Shown piece after piece: positions 1 to 12,000 of a stretch of DNA of 64,000 nt. Source of the DNA: Guyanagaster necrorhizus (Eukaryota; Basidiomycota; Agaricomycetes; Agaricales; Physalacriaceae). Position numbers and translations under genes: made by a program. The stretch spans positions 1,613,280-1,677,279 of the forward strand of contig NW_025064880.1 of assembly GCF_019112545.1 (NCBI RefSeq). The letters are read 5' to 3'. Position 1 is the first letter of the stretch, and the number at the start of each line of letters is the position of its first letter. Under the pieces are notes generated by a model. It worked only from the letters and a program-made list of their open reading frames with translations, was not told the DNA's origin and made no database searches.

Positions 1-2437
1 GTTTGAGCTGACCATAATGTTTTTTGGGCTCACCAACTCCCTGGCTATATTCCAATGGATGATGAACAACATTTTCAAGGATCTTCTTTCTACTGGAAAG
101 GTCACCATCTACTTGGATGATATTCTGATCATGTCAAAAACAAAGGAGGAGCACAGAAAGCTAGTATGACAAGTACTGACACTGATGAGAAAACACAAAT
201 TATTCCTCAAAGCAGAGAAATGTGAATTCAAGGTACTCAAAACTGAGTATCTCAGAGTCATCATTAGTGAGAGAAGCATATATATGGATCCTATTAAAGT
301 TGTGAAGATCACTGAGTGACCCACCTCTACTAAAAAAAAAGAACTCCAATCCTTTTTGAGGTTTACAAACTTTTACTAGTGATTTATTCAGGATTACAGC
401 AGAGTGGTTTGCCCAATGACACAACTTACTGGAAATGCTCTATGGATGTGAGGGCTCTCTCAACAGACCACCTTCAACAATCTCAAAAAGCAACTAGCTG
501 AGGACATAGTCTTTGCAATTCCAACTCAGGGTGGAAGATTCTGGATTAAGGCAGACTCAAGCGAGAGGCAATAGGAGCAGTCTTGTCTCAAGAACAAGAC
601 AACAAGTGGTGACTAGTAGCATTCCTCTCAAAAGCTCTGTCTGTCACAGAATGAAACTACAAAATATACAACAAGGAGTTGCGCACAATCATACTTGCAC
701 TAGAGGAGTGGCAACACTACTTGATTGGCATCATCAAGGTTTTCAAAATTTGAACTGATCATCAAAACCTCTGGTATTTCTGACAACCTCAGAAACTAAA
801 TTGGCAACAGACCTGGTGGGTAACTGAACTCAGCCAATACTAATACATTCTACACCACAAAGCTGGAACTACAAACAAGAAGGCTGACCTTCTCAATCGA
901 CAGGCAGACCATAATCAGGGAGGGAGAGACAATGATAGAGTCATACTACTATGACCTAAGCATTTTCAAGCTATGATAATGCTGATAGAGGGGGAGATTC
1001 ATGAGCACATCAAAAGTGCCATGCAGAATAGTCACAAGTGGGATCAATAAGTGGCACTATCACTCAATCATGAATGAGGAATCACAAAAGAGAGAGGGAT
1101 GATCTGATATGATGAGTAAATCTACATTTCTTGAGATCATGCCCTATGTGGAGAAATCATTGTGACCTGTCATGACCATGCAACTGCTGGTCACCCAGGG
1201 ATTGCAAAGATGAAGAAACTCATTTTATGAGAATACTGATAGCTGAAAATAGGAAATAATATTATCTAATATATCCAGATATATGAAGTCTGCCAAAGGA
1301 AAAAATCCTCCACACAACCTCATGCTGCACCACTACATCTGAATGAGATTCCAGCTTCACTACAGACTCACATCTCAGTAGACATAATCACTGGGCTATC
1401 TGATTGCAATAGTTATAATGCCATCATTGTCATCATTGATCAATTCTCAAAGGCAATTATTCTGATTGCCTGCTCCACAGAACTGACTTCAGAAGGATGA
1501 GCCAAAATCCTATGAGATGAAGTCTATGCCAAGTATGGAATACCTCAGATGATAATCTCAGATCAAAGACCACAGTTCATCTCTAAGTTCCTAGATGATT
1601 TGTACTGACTTCTTAACATCAAGCAGAACACCTCTATGGCATACCACCCACAAATAGATGAGCAGACTGAATGAGCTAATCAGGAAGTCAAGAAATATCT
1701 TTGTCTATTCATCAACTATCAACAAGATGATTGGGTAGAATAGCTGGCTCTCACCACCTTCCAACATAATAACTGCATCCACTCCACAACAGGCAAAACA
1801 CCATTCTTTGTCAACCATAGATGACACCCTAATATTAGTCACACTATACAACACTGTACCTCAACCCCTGCATTCTTGGACTTTGCCACTGAGATAGCAA
1901 AGATCTACACCAAAATACAGATGGCACTTCAAAAGGCTGCAACAACAATAAAAGTACAATATAACAAATACTGCCAGACCACACATGTATATGCATCCAA
2001 AGATAAAGTCTGGCTGGATACAATACACCTCCATCTCCTATATCCCAAAAAGAAACTCAGCAACAAATGTATAGGCCCATTCTCGATCCTTAAAAAGATC
2101 AGAGAATCTGCATACAAACTCCAACTTCCCACAACCTGAAAAATACATGATGTATTCAATGAAACCCTACTATCACTATATGTTGCCCCTGCATTCCCAA
2201 ATCAAGAATGACTGCCTCTCTCACTGCTGGACTTTATTGATGACAAAGAACATTACAAAGTTGATCAGATATTAAATCATAAAATACACAAAATCAAGAC
2301 AAAAGGGGTGAAACAACAACAACAGTTGATTATTTTGTCAGCTGAAAGGGATATGGATCTAAATCCAACTAGTGGGTTAACAAGACATTAATAAATGCAG
2401 ATAAGACTATACATGAGTATGAATTATCCCTAAATTG
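1..2437 (+). pseudogene. pol remnant of element A (RT, RNase H, integrase, chromodomain)
   Basis: The translated pieces match the Pol of element G throughout: the RT catalytic motif YLDDILIM near 110-135, RNase H with KADSSE-like and TDHQNL segments near 540-790, the integrase zinc region (HDHATAGHPG, then CQRK) near 1170-1300, the integrase catalytic core (DIITGL, ISDQRPQF) near 1380-1700, and a frayed chromodomain near 2230-2437. Many TGA and TAG codons stand where Arg, Trp or Gln are expected, and there is a shift near 2310. No protein can be made. Family identity is certain; the lesions were read directly. Confidence 0.92.
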
Positions 2438-2471
2438 AGCTATCAAGATGATAGTCTTAAGGAGGAGGTAA

Positions 2472-2929
2472 TGTTATAATTTTTCTATTTTCTCCTATGT
2501 TTAATTCCTATTTATGCTTAGTCAGAGCATCAAGGACAAGTGCTTAAGACCATGGGATTAAGCTTAGTTATCACAACTAGCTGAGTCCATCATTGTCTTT
2601 TGATGTGACAACACTGCTTAACAATGTATAATGATTCTTTTATGTATAATAATGATGCTCTAGGATAATGGGCACAATAGACTCAAGAAAGCACAATAAG
2701 TAGTAGTATTATTAGTAGACCTTGTATAGTACTTAAGACAGCTTGCTCTCACTAGTAATCTCCAGCTTCAAGCTAAAGTTTATTCATCTCATTCTACTCT
2801 TGAGCCAATCCTTCAGGTCTTGTAACACACCAATCAGAATACACATCAGTGGATTCAGTTGATCACCTAAAGTGTGAGGTGATGTCTGTCTATCATGTGT
2901 TCCTGTCCATATGATGCTTGAGTCTAACA
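2472..2929 (+). repeat. 3' LTR of element A
   Basis: It begins TGTTATAATTTTT just after a purine-rich GGAGGAGGTAA and ends TCTAACA (458 bp). Inside are two TTAGTCA motifs, a TATTTAAG box near 2729 and the AGCTTCAAGCTAA stretch that marks the predicted transcript start in this family. What follows is protease sequence of another copy, not the primer-site leader, so this is a 3' LTR. Confidence 0.9.
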
Positions 2930-3227
2930 GATTGATAGCAGCTGCACTAGCAGCTCAATCAATCATGCTTTCATCAATAAGCACCAACTGCCAACTCAAG
3001 CCATAGTAGCCTCTATACCAGTATACAACACTGACAGCATCAAGGACCAGGCCAGCTCAATTACCAAATTCATTGAGCTATGACTCACTATTAGAGATCA
3101 TTCTGAGTAAATCAATCTACCCATCACTGACCTAAAAATGAAAGAGGTGTTCTTCAGCTATGATTGGTTAATCAGACATAATCCTCTTGTCAATTGGAAG
3201 ACCAGACAAATTACTTTTGTATGATGC
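2930..3227 (+). pseudogene. Fragment B: gypsy protease scrap
   Basis: About 300 bp encode the retropepsin part of Pol. The DSG-type active-site region appears as a mutated IDSSCTSSSIN, followed by the downstream segment equivalent to DHSERIDLAVTDLG and HDWLIRHNPL in element G. It is cut on the left by the LTR of A and on the right by the 5' LTR of L (flank GATGC at 3223-3227). It is probably the oldest visible layer of the nest at this end. Confidence 0.85.
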
Positions 3228-3675
3228 TGTTATAATTTTTCACTTCTTTTTCTTTCTTTTGCTCCTATTCATGCTTAGTCAGAGTGCCTGGATGAGTGCT
3301 TAGGACTGTGGGACAGTCTTAGTCAGCACAATCAGTCATTGATTCAAGACATGTAGTGATGCTCTGACAACAGAACAATTTCTCTTTTGTAGGTAATCAT
3401 GATATTCCAGGATAATGAGCACTATAGCTCAAGTATGTACAATTAGTAGGACTATATTTATCTATGAGGCAAATGGTATATAAGTAGCATAGGCAATGCT
3501 ATGTATCTCTAGCCTCAAGCTATCCTTTATTCTACCACTTAATCTTGAGTCAACATTGCATTGACTTTGAGATATAACACTGCTACACAAATAGTGGACT
3601 CAGCTGTAACTGTATGAACTCAATACAGCAGCTGTTTATCAAGTGTTAGTGATCATGTGTCACTTGGATCTAACA
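3228..3675 (+). repeat. 5' LTR of element L
   Basis: TGTTATAATTTTTC start and ATCTAACA end (448 bp). The two TTAGTCA motifs typical of these LTRs are present near 3277 and 3328. It is followed directly by ATTAGCTTAAGACTTTC, the predicted primer site, which is complementary with mismatches to AGCCTCAAGCTA inside the LTR near 3514-3525. Confidence 0.9.
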
Positions 3676-3734
3676 ATTAGCTTAAGACTTTCTGCTTCTC
3701 TTTCCTTGTGCTAACTAAAAGCAAAGGAGATCAA

Positions 3735-5080
3735 ATGCCACCATCAGATACATCTACCTCTGATCTCACTGATGACTTCTTTAAACTACTAGCTTTTATT
3801 ATTGGAATGCTTTTAGATTTACTCACTATTATACAACTTGACTACAGACATCAATCAATCACAGCTTAAGTAGTCAGGCACTACTATTCTTTCTAGCAAA
3901 TACAGCATATTCTCTGAAATGTTATGCCTGACCTCTCCTTTCATGATATCCCTCTCTCTGCCCAAATCTTCTTTCAGCCTGCATTCAGAACTGTACCTGA
4001 AGCTGGATCTGATCATGTGAATGAAAGGTGCACTCTAGAAGAAAAAGAATTCTAGTGACCAACTGGACTCCCTTGAACAACTAGCAGAAATAATGAGCAT
4101 CAAAACACAGAGTTCAGAAATCCTTAGATCCCACTACACTTCCCTCCAGTCCTAAACCACAAAGATGAAGACCTTTCCAGCAACTTCTTTGAGGAGTTGT
4201 CATCCCCTGACTCTTTCACTGCTCCCCTTAAGCCCAGCATTGGAGACCATACTAGGGACTCCCTTGATGACACTTGATGAACTGAAGGAAGAAGGTCCAG
4301 GTATATCACTCCCCAGAAAAACCTTATACCTCCAACCCTCAGTCTCCTCTCCTCAACCTCCAGTGACCTTTATTTATCTGCTTTCAACTGTGGTGCTTAC
4401 TGAGATGTTGAGTGAATGGAAAGAGAAGGATACTTCAATCAGCTCAAAGAAGAAGAGCTTGATCATTGACAGCAGAAGGCTGATAAAGATTATTACAACA
4501 CTCAGTTCAGATGGGAACAGTGGGAAGTACAAGCAGCAGAGTGGGAATCAGCCTCATTTGAACATTATAGACTATATACAGAAAGTGAAGATGATGGTCT
4601 CTCTGTCTGGGGACCTGATGACAAAGAAGACTCTTAGAGCAGACCCATCAAGGAAATCAGCACTAATGAGGCCTGATGAATCAGAGTCACAGAGCCTCCT
4701 CCTTTTAGCTACACAGAAAGTACCAGCAGCACCAACACTCTTTTCTCTGATGCCAGCTTTGTCCTCAGAGGATATGGTATCCAAGTACCCCCAGAAGCTA
4801 GGATCACTGACTGGACTCTCTGATAATTCCTACATAGACATATTGCTGCTCTCTTCCTTAACAAGCAGTTCTACAGGGACTTCCACTGATATAGCAAGAG
4901 AATAAAGAGAAAAAGAGCACATGAGGCAGATAGAGAGGCTGGACTGTCCTGGCCTCATCAACAGCCTTCTTTTGGGACTGATAGTATAAGGTTTTGAACC
5001 AGCCAGAGATTCTCTAACAATAATCAAGGCTCTGGAACCAATCATTTATGACCTGTCTGCTGACTCCCTCAAGGAGGATG
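3735..5080 (+). pseudogene. ORF-A remnant of element L (TM accessory protein)
   Basis: The start MPPSDTSTSDLTDDFFKLL leads into a hydrophobic stretch (AFIIGMLLDLLTIIQL) and then the VRHY...NVMPDLSFHDIP signature. Near 4760-4890 the same frame gives the conserved C-terminal block (GYGIQVPPEARITDWTL, then AALFLNKQFYRDF). At least five in-frame stops interrupt it. It aligns along its length with ORF-A of element G, which supports a real protein in the ancestor. Function is unknown. The end coordinate is approximate. Confidence 0.72.
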
Positions 5081-6663
5081 AGGTGGACAATGAGGACAGC
5101 ATGAAGAAGAGCAATGAGGATGAGAAGGACATCTCAGTTGAGATTGATTTATGGGTATAGTATGAGGAAATAGATAAAGAGATGCTAGAAGAAGAAATTT
5201 GAAGGACTCAGGAAGAAGAATTTGAAGAATTATACCAGGCAGGGACAGCCACACTATGAAAGGATGTTAGCTGGCTAATGACCCCACTGGACAGGAGATA
5301 CTTAGTTGCAAATAATGATAAAAGGAGATATATTCTACAGTATACTGCTACTGACTAGGCTATTTATATTTACAACAGAACACATTCTGAGAACCAGCTA
5401 AAGTCTTGTCAGCTTTTAAGTATAAGATTCAACCAATGCTGAAGACTCTGCCAGTAATGCCATAATGAGCTGTATTTATGGCTTTTTCTATTCAAACTAC
5501 CAGTATCTGCTCTAGGTCACTGGCCATACTCTGATCTGTTCAACCTAAACTCCAAGAACCCTTATAGCCCATCAGTTTCTGAAATCCCTAGACAGGCTGA
5601 GGAAGTCAGCTCCTTAGTGCACAGCCACCTCAAAATGAAGCTATGGAAGGAGCAGATGACTCTAAAGCTGTATGACTTGGCTTCACTATATGAAATAGGC
5701 ATATCATACAGAAGGAAACCAAGCCTGCAGGAAGCTCAGTCACCAACAACAGATTCTTACACTCTTTTTCTGATCCTCTGATCAAATAGCAATGACCCTC
5801 CTTTGATGAATACTTGAATCCAATAGGTATGTTACTTCAGAATGCTGCCATTCTCCAGTGTAAACTTAATCTTCTTCAAACTCCTTGACCCTTCAAAGGG
5901 GCCTCCAACAATATTGACCAGTTTCTGATCAACTGTGAGAAGTACTTCAAAGTGTATGTCACCTACCTTAGAACTGATATGAACAAGATCATGTTTGCAG
6001 CATCCTACTTTGAGAGCAAGGCCAAACAATGGTGGATCTTAATATCTCCTTCCTTCTATTCCTCCATCCAACAATATCACTGGTTTCTCTCCTGGCCTGT
6101 CTTTAAGCAGATGGTCTAAGACAAGTTTGTTGACTCTGCTATACAGGAAGTCCACAAGAACAAGATGAAAGAGCTATAAATGGGGGACAAGATTGCCAGT
6201 GAGTATTTCAATGAGCTAGAATGACTTGAGATGTTAGTGGGAGTATGAGAGAGCATCAATGATGATGGATGAATGGTTGAATATCTTAAGATGGGAGTGT
6301 CTCTGTCCTACATTAAGATGATCTCTGACATCAGTACTAATATACCAAAGAGTTACAATGCATAAAAAGATAGAATCACAGAGATGAACAAAGAGAGACT
6401 ATAACAGAAGGCAGCTAGTGCAAGAATCACAATCAAATAGAAGAAGCCTGTGACTCTCTCCAATGGGAAACCAACAGTGGGGCCACCAATACTAAGTCTA
6501 GCACCCCTTTGATGCCAGCCTATACAGTGGTCAAGACTGGAACTGGAACCATATATACCAGTGGGAGAAAGCCAATGGATATTGATTGGCTCAAGAAGAA
6601 AGATAAATGCTTCAGCTACAGACAGAAAGGCCATCTATCATGAGATTGCCTGAAGAAGAAGCA
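3943..6663 (+). pseudogene. Gag (with overprinted ORF-B N-terminus) remnant of element L
   Basis: The conserved second ATG, inside the HDIP codons of ORF-A, opens the +1 frame. 246 codons of it survive without a stop at 4165-4905, including LETILGTPLMTLDEL, which matches the G copy. Further on are the EFEELYQAG region near 5215, the Gag core around 5780-6330 and a degraded zinc knuckle (CFSYRQKGHLS) near 6610-6650. Stops and indels abound. The Gag C-terminus and the Gag/Pol junction are deleted. Confidence 0.75.
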
Positions 6664-7935
6664 CATATGTCATTCAAAATGCATTGATCTAGCTGTTACT
6701 GAGCTAGGCACCAAGGAACTTTTTCTTGGTCATGACTGGCTCATTCATCATAACCTGCTGATCAATTGGAAGACCAGCTGAATCACCTTTGCCAGATGTC
6801 ACTACTGAAAAACCCTATTTATTCTTTCTGATACAGACTCCAAGAACTAATGGAATGAGAAGATGGAAAGTGAGGAGACTATTCTGATAGTCAATATAGA
6901 TATTGTGACATGCATATGCATTGTCTATCATGCTAATAACCTAGCTGCAAAGGCCAATAAACAAAAAGAAGTCAAGATGTTTGAGGAGATGGTTCTGAGT
7001 GGACAAGAGACTACTGGGACTTGTTTGTAAAGGAAAGTTTTGATGAACTTTCAGATCTGAAACCATGAGATCATGCAATTGAATTAGTATCCAATGCTAA
7101 TGCCAACCTCAACTATAAGACATACTCCCTCAGTTACCTTAAGCAGCAGGAACTCAACAAGTTTCTTGACAAAAACTTTGCTAGCAGACAGATCTGACCA
7201 TCTAAATCACTTATAGCCTCCCTCTTCTTTTTTATCAAAAAGAAGGACAGTAAACTTTGACCAGTCCAAGACTATTGCAAGCTGAATGAGATGACTATTA
7301 AAAACTGATATCTCCTATCTCTCATATCAGAATTGATGGACAAACTCCAAGGTGCCTGGTTCTACACCAAACTCAACATCTGTTGGGGGTATAACAATGT
7401 CTGAATCAAGGAGGAAGACAAATAAAAGGCTGCCTTTGAAATAAACTGAGGATTGTTCAAGCCAATGGTCATATTCTTCAAGTTAACAAACTCTTCTGTC
7501 ATCTTCCAGTGGATGATGAATGACATTTTTAAGGACCTCATCACTACAGGAAAGGTAACCATCTACTTGGATGATATTCTAATCATGTCAAAAGATAGAG
7601 AGAAACACCAATGCCTTATATGATGAGTCCTTGTCCTAATGCAAAAGCATAAACTCTTCCTTAAAGCTGAAAAGTGCAAATTCAAGGTGTTAGAGACAGA
7701 ATATTTGGGAGTTATTATCAGTGAGAGAAGCATTTAGATGGATCCTATCAAGATTGCTAGAGTGACCAAATGGCCAGAACTGATACAGAAGAAGAAACTG
7801 CAGTCCTTCTTAGAGTTTATCAACTTTTATTGATGATTCATCCATGATTACAGCAAGGTCATATGCCCTATGACTCAGCTAATGGGGAATACCCTCTGGA
7901 CCTAGAGAATGTCTCAACAGATGGCCTTTTCTGAC
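6664..7935 (+). pseudogene. pol remnant of element L (protease end, RT, start of RNase H)
   Basis: It resumes after the deletion with the late-protease segment IDLAVTELGTKELFLGHDWL. The linker before RT, RT itself with YLDDILIMSK near 7563-7592, and the tether to RNase H (FSDH near 7930) follow. Many TGA codons replace Arg or Trp. It stops where the minus-strand LTR of M begins. Confidence 0.88.
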
Positions 7936-8357
7936 CACTAACACATGATAAACAGCTGCTGTATTGAGTTTGTACAGTTATGGCTGAGTCCACTATTTGT
8001 ATAGCAGTGTTATATCTCAAGGTCTATGCAAATAGACTCAAGTAATCAGGTATGATAAAGGATAGTTTGAGATTAGAGATATATGGTGCTGTCTATGCTA
8101 CTTATATATCTCTAAGTCTGCAGCTAAATATACTACTACTAATTGTAAGTGTCTGTGCTATAATACTCATTGTCTTGTTGAGACAGTGTTACCTACAAAA
8201 GGCTTGTTGTGCTATTGTCAGGGCATCACTATATGTCTTGAAACAATGACCAATTATGCTGACTAAGACTGTCCTACAGTCCTAAGTTCTTATCCAGGTG
8301 CTCTGACTAAGCATGAATAGGGGTAAAAGAAAGGAAAAAAAGTGAAAAATTATAATA
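7936..8357 (-). repeat. 3' LTR of element M, outer end trimmed
   Basis: It reads, in reverse, the same sequence as the L and F LTRs (for example ACATGATAAACAGCTGCTG near 7950) and ends TAATA at 8353-8357, a mutated TAACA. It contains AGATATAAC and the mirrored TTAGTCA motifs near 8259 and 8294. A short hydrophobic ORF inside (8052-8249) is only LTR read in a chance frame. Confidence 0.82.
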
Positions 8358-8389
8358 TTACCCTCTCCTTAAGACTATTGTCCTGATGG

Positions 8390-10051
8390 CTTAATTTAGA
8401 GATAGTTCATACTCATGTATGGCATCATCTGCATGTATTTGTTTCTTGTTAATCTATTGATTTGATTTTGGTCTGTATCTCTTTCAACTGATGAGATAAT
8501 CAGTAGTCATAGTCATGCCTCCTCTATGAGCATGTATTTTATAGATTTTGTGGTGTAATATTTGATTGACTTTATAGTGTTTTTTGTCATCAATCTGGTA
8601 GAGGAGGGCATTCTTGATTTGGAAAGGCAGGAGCAATGTAGAGTGTCAAAAAGGCTTCATTGAAGGTGTCATGGATACATCAGAAGGGAGGTAGATGAAG
8701 TTTGTAGATAGAAGTGCCAACTTTGGCTAATACAGAAAAGGAGTCTGTTTATTTATTGACCAGCTTGCATTTGAGTTAGAGAAGATGAAGGTTGATGGTG
8801 TCTAATCAAATCTTATTGTTAAGGCAGTAGATGTTGGAGGCTCAGTGATGCTTGTCATACTGCTGTTTCATTGCAGTGGTGGCCTTTTTAAAGGCCATCT
8901 GAATTTTGATATGGATCTTAGACATTTCTGTAGCAAAGTCAGAGAAAGTGGAAGTGATTGTGTGGTGTTAGGAGGTTTGAGTGATGTCAGAGTGTTGACT
9001 ATAATTGATGAAAAAAGAGGTTTTACTGATTGCAGAGTGAACTCTATTATTGTGTTGAAAGGCTATAAGAGCAAGCCATTTCACCCAATCATCCTGTTAG
9101 TAGTTAATAAACATGCATAAGTACTTTTTGATTTCTTGGTTGACATGCTCTGTTTACTCATCAGTCTGCAGGTGATAGGCCATTGATGTGTTGCTTTGAA
9201 TTCTGAGCAATCAGTATAGATTATCCAGAAACTTAGAGATAAATTGAGGTCTGTGATCAGAGATGATGATCTGTGACATGCTGTATTTTGAATAGACTTC
9301 ATGTTGTAGAAGTTTTGCCCATCCTTTGGAGGATAGTTCCATTGAACAAGGAATCAGTATGATTGCTTTTGAGAATTGGTCAATGATAATAATGATTGCA
9401 TCATAGTTATTGCAGTCTGGAAGACCAGTGATCATATCAACCAAGATATGGGTCCATGGCTTATTCAGGACTTTGTTCAGATATAAGGAGGCTGAGCAAG
9501 CATGTATTAACAATTTAGTCCTTTGACACACTTCACACCTCTTCACATACTTCTCAATGTTCTTCATCATTTTTAGCCACCAATACTCCTGTAAGATCAG
9601 CTTCTTGGTCTTGGAGATCCTCAGATGTTCTGCTATTGTGTGATCATAGCTCATAGTAATAATCTCTCTCTGTAGCATCAGTTCTCTCAGGATATAGATA
9701 TACCTATCATAATAAAGGAGACTATTATCTTTAGTGATTCTCCTTTCATGATTTAGCAACATGGCAATCCTTTGATCCCATAGGGTCAGTTGTCACACTG
9801 CACTTCAAATCTTAGCATGAACTTCTTCTTCTGTCAGCATGATCATTGCATAGAAGTGTTCTGGTTTCAGCAGTACTACTCTCTCATTATTCTCTCCACC
9901 TTAATTATGATCCACTTGTCAACTTAGGAGGTCAGTCTTCTTGTTGGTGGCTCCCATCTTATGGTGTAGAGTATAGTGGTACTCAGAAAGTTCTGTCACC
10001 CACTGCACTTGTCATTGGTTTAATTTCTGAGAGAGTTGGAAGTATCATAGG
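8390..10051 (-). pseudogene. pol remnant of element M (integrase, chromodomain)
   Basis: The longest open piece (9211-9762) gives the integrase zinc region (HTIAEHLRISKTKKL, then CEVCQRTK), the catalytic core (DMITGLPDCNNYDAI) and ISDHRPQFISKF. The chromodomain is near 8400-8600 and the RNase H end near 9830-10050. Stops and at least one frameshift separate the pieces. F inserted at 10051, in the segment that encodes the YFRQPQKLN region of RNase H. Confidence 0.88.
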
Positions 10052-10507
10052 TGTTATGATTTTTTTCCCTTATTTTCTTTTTTGCAATATTAACCCCTAT
10101 CTATGCTTAGTCAGAGTGTCTATCTTGACACTTAGGACTGTGAGACAGGCTTAGTCAGCATAATCAACTATTGTCTCTGGACTTGTAGTGATGCTCTGAC
10201 AATAGAACAATAAGCCTTTTATAGGTAACATCACCTTAACAAGACAATGAGCACTATAGTATAGACACTTACAATTAGTAGTAGTATATTTAGCTGCAGA
10301 CTTAGAGATATATAAGTAGCATAGATAGCACCATATATCTCTAGTCTCAAACTATCCTTTATCATATCCAATTACTCAAGTCTACTTGTATAGACCTTGA
10401 GATATAACATTCTCAAACACTACACTTGGACTCAGAAGTGATTGTATGAATGCAATACAGCTTCTGTTTATCATGTGGTACTGGACATGTGTCACTCAGC
10501 CCTAACA
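10052..10507 (+). repeat. 5' LTR of element F
   Basis: TGTTATGATTTTTTTCCC start, CCTAACA end (456 bp). Two TTAGTCA motifs lie near 10108 and 10150. The predicted transcript start AGTCTCAAACTA (near 10352) is complementary, with one C/T-type mismatch, to TAGTTTAAGACT just downstream of the LTR. This differs in sequence from the G/C/E subfamily but keeps the pairing. Confidence 0.9.
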
Positions 10508-10565
10508 ATTAGTTTAAGACTTCTATTTCCCTTTTCTCATGTCTATCACAAGCAAAAGAAATCAA

Positions 10566-12000
10566 ATGCCTGCTATTAACATCACTACAACTGATCTAAC
10601 TGATGAATTCTTCAAGCTACTAGCTTCTATTATAGGAACACTTTTAAGCTTACTTGCAATCATCATCCTTTGCCATAGACATCAATCTATTTCAGCTTGG
10701 GTAGTCAGACACTACCAGTCTTTCCAATAAATTCAGCAAATTCTCAGAAATGTCACTTCTGATCTTCTCCTTCAAGATATCTCTTCCTCTGTCTGAGCCT
10801 CCTTCCAGCCTGCAACTGGAACCATACCTGAAGCTGGGCCTAGTTGCATGAATGAAAGAGGCCCTTAAGAAGAGAACCTCTGATGACCAACCTACCCTTC
10901 TTGAGCAGCTAGCAGACACAATGAGCATTTGAACACAGGATTCTGAAACCTCTGAGTCCCAATGCACCTCTTTCTAGTCTCCAACCATAAAGATGAGAAT
11001 CTCTCTAATAACTTCTTTGAGAAGTCACTATTTCCCAACCCTTCTACCACTACTCATGAGCTCAGCATTGGAGAATGTGCCTAGAACTCTATTAATAAAG
11101 TTGCAAGACTTGTAGGAGGAGGTTCTAAGTATGTCATCCTTTGAGAAAGCCTCAGTCCCCCAGTCTCTAGCCTCCTCCCCTTAATCCTTAATGACCTCTA
11201 TGATCTGAGGATCCTTGATCAGCTAGTGGATGAAGAAGAGAGAGTGTTTGACTGGCAGCAGCAAAAGAATGATGAAAGATATTACTAAATACAGTTTAGA
11301 CAGAGAGCTCGAGAAGAGCAAGCAGCAGAGTGGAGATCCACCCCACCAGAACATTATAGACTATATGAGAACAGAGAGAGGGATCTCTATTATAAAGGAG
11401 AAGAAAGTCTAATTCCAGGAATCTCTGCCAATGAAGCCCACTGAATCAGAGTCATAGACTCACTACCCCTTAGCTCCACTAGTGATGAGCCCTAAGAGTG
11501 GCCTGAGTGGGGCTCTGACAATGAAGATGACCTCTGGTCTGCAGACTGATAGGCCAATGCTAAGGTTTACACTGCAGATGAAGTAAGAAACCTTAATGAT
11601 GACTATGAGTCTCCATCTCTAACCTATGAAGAAAGCACTGAGAGTGACAGCTCCATCCCCTCCAACATCAGTTCTATCATTGATGGATACAGAATTTGGG
11701 TTTCTCCTAGAGCCTGGATTATCAATCAAGCCCTCTGACAATTTATATGAGAATGTATTGCTGCCCTCTTTTTTGATGTTGACTTCTACAACAACTTCTG
11801 CCGATATTGTGAAGCAGTGGAGAGAGAAAGAAAGTAGCAGAGAAGGAGTGAAAGCAGAAGGGCCAGATCTTCCTGACCCCCTTGCTGACCTCACTGGCAG
11901 CCTACTACTCAAACTGATGGGAAGTTCTCTAGCTATGATTTAGGCTCTTGAGCTATCCAGTTATGATCAGCCTGACAACTCCCTTGAGGAGAGCAAGATG
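10566..12000 (+). pseudogene. ORF-A remnant of element F
   Basis: The start MPAINITTTDLTDEFFKLL is followed by a clear membrane segment (ASIIGTLLSLLAIIILC) and AWVVRHYQSFQ before the first stop (at 10728). The same frame continues with NVTSDLLLQDIS, and near 11655-11810 the C-terminal block appears (IDGYRIWVSPRAWIINQAL, then AALFFDVDFYNNFCRYC). It is broken by several stops. The end is approximate. It is the best preserved N-terminus in this LTR subfamily. Confidence 0.75.

Larger units (their letters stand above)
1..2929 (+). mobile_element. Element A: 3' part of a decayed Ty3/gypsy chromovirus
   Basis: The window opens inside the reverse transcriptase of a plus-strand gypsy element. RT tail, RNase H, integrase and chromodomain follow in order, then a polypurine stretch and a 3' LTR at 2472-2929. 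The 5' half lies outside the window. CpG is nearly absent and stop codons are scattered throughout, so this is a dead old copy. At its right edge it abuts a protease fragment (B) of another copy, which shows that A inserted into B. Confidence 0.93.
3228..7935 (+). mobile_element. Element L: 5' two-thirds of a decayed chromovirus
   Basis: It has a 5' LTR, primer-site leader, ORF-A, Gag, and Pol as far as the first part of RNase H, all on the plus strand, and then meets the LTR of minus-strand element M near 7935. It belongs with F and M to a second LTR subfamily, whose predicted transcript start reads AGCCTCAAGCTA. About 600 bp covering the Gag end and the first part of protease are missing at 6663. 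The 3' end was not found in the window. Confidence 0.88.
7936..10051 (-). mobile_element. Element M: 3' part of a decayed chromovirus (minus strand)
   Basis: Minus-strand 3' LTR, chromodomain, integrase and the end of RNase H, cut at 10051 by the 5' LTR of element F. The outermost 20-25 bp of its LTR (the TGTTAGATC... end seen in copies of the same subfamily) are missing at the border with L, so that junction has been trimmed after or during formation. The rest of M should lie beyond F but was not located. Confidence 0.85.

Noticed and set aside
8052..8249. 65-codon hydrophobic ORF, looks like a small membrane protein
   Set aside because: It lies wholly within the LTR of element M and is the LTR read in a chance frame; no counterpart is open in other LTRs.
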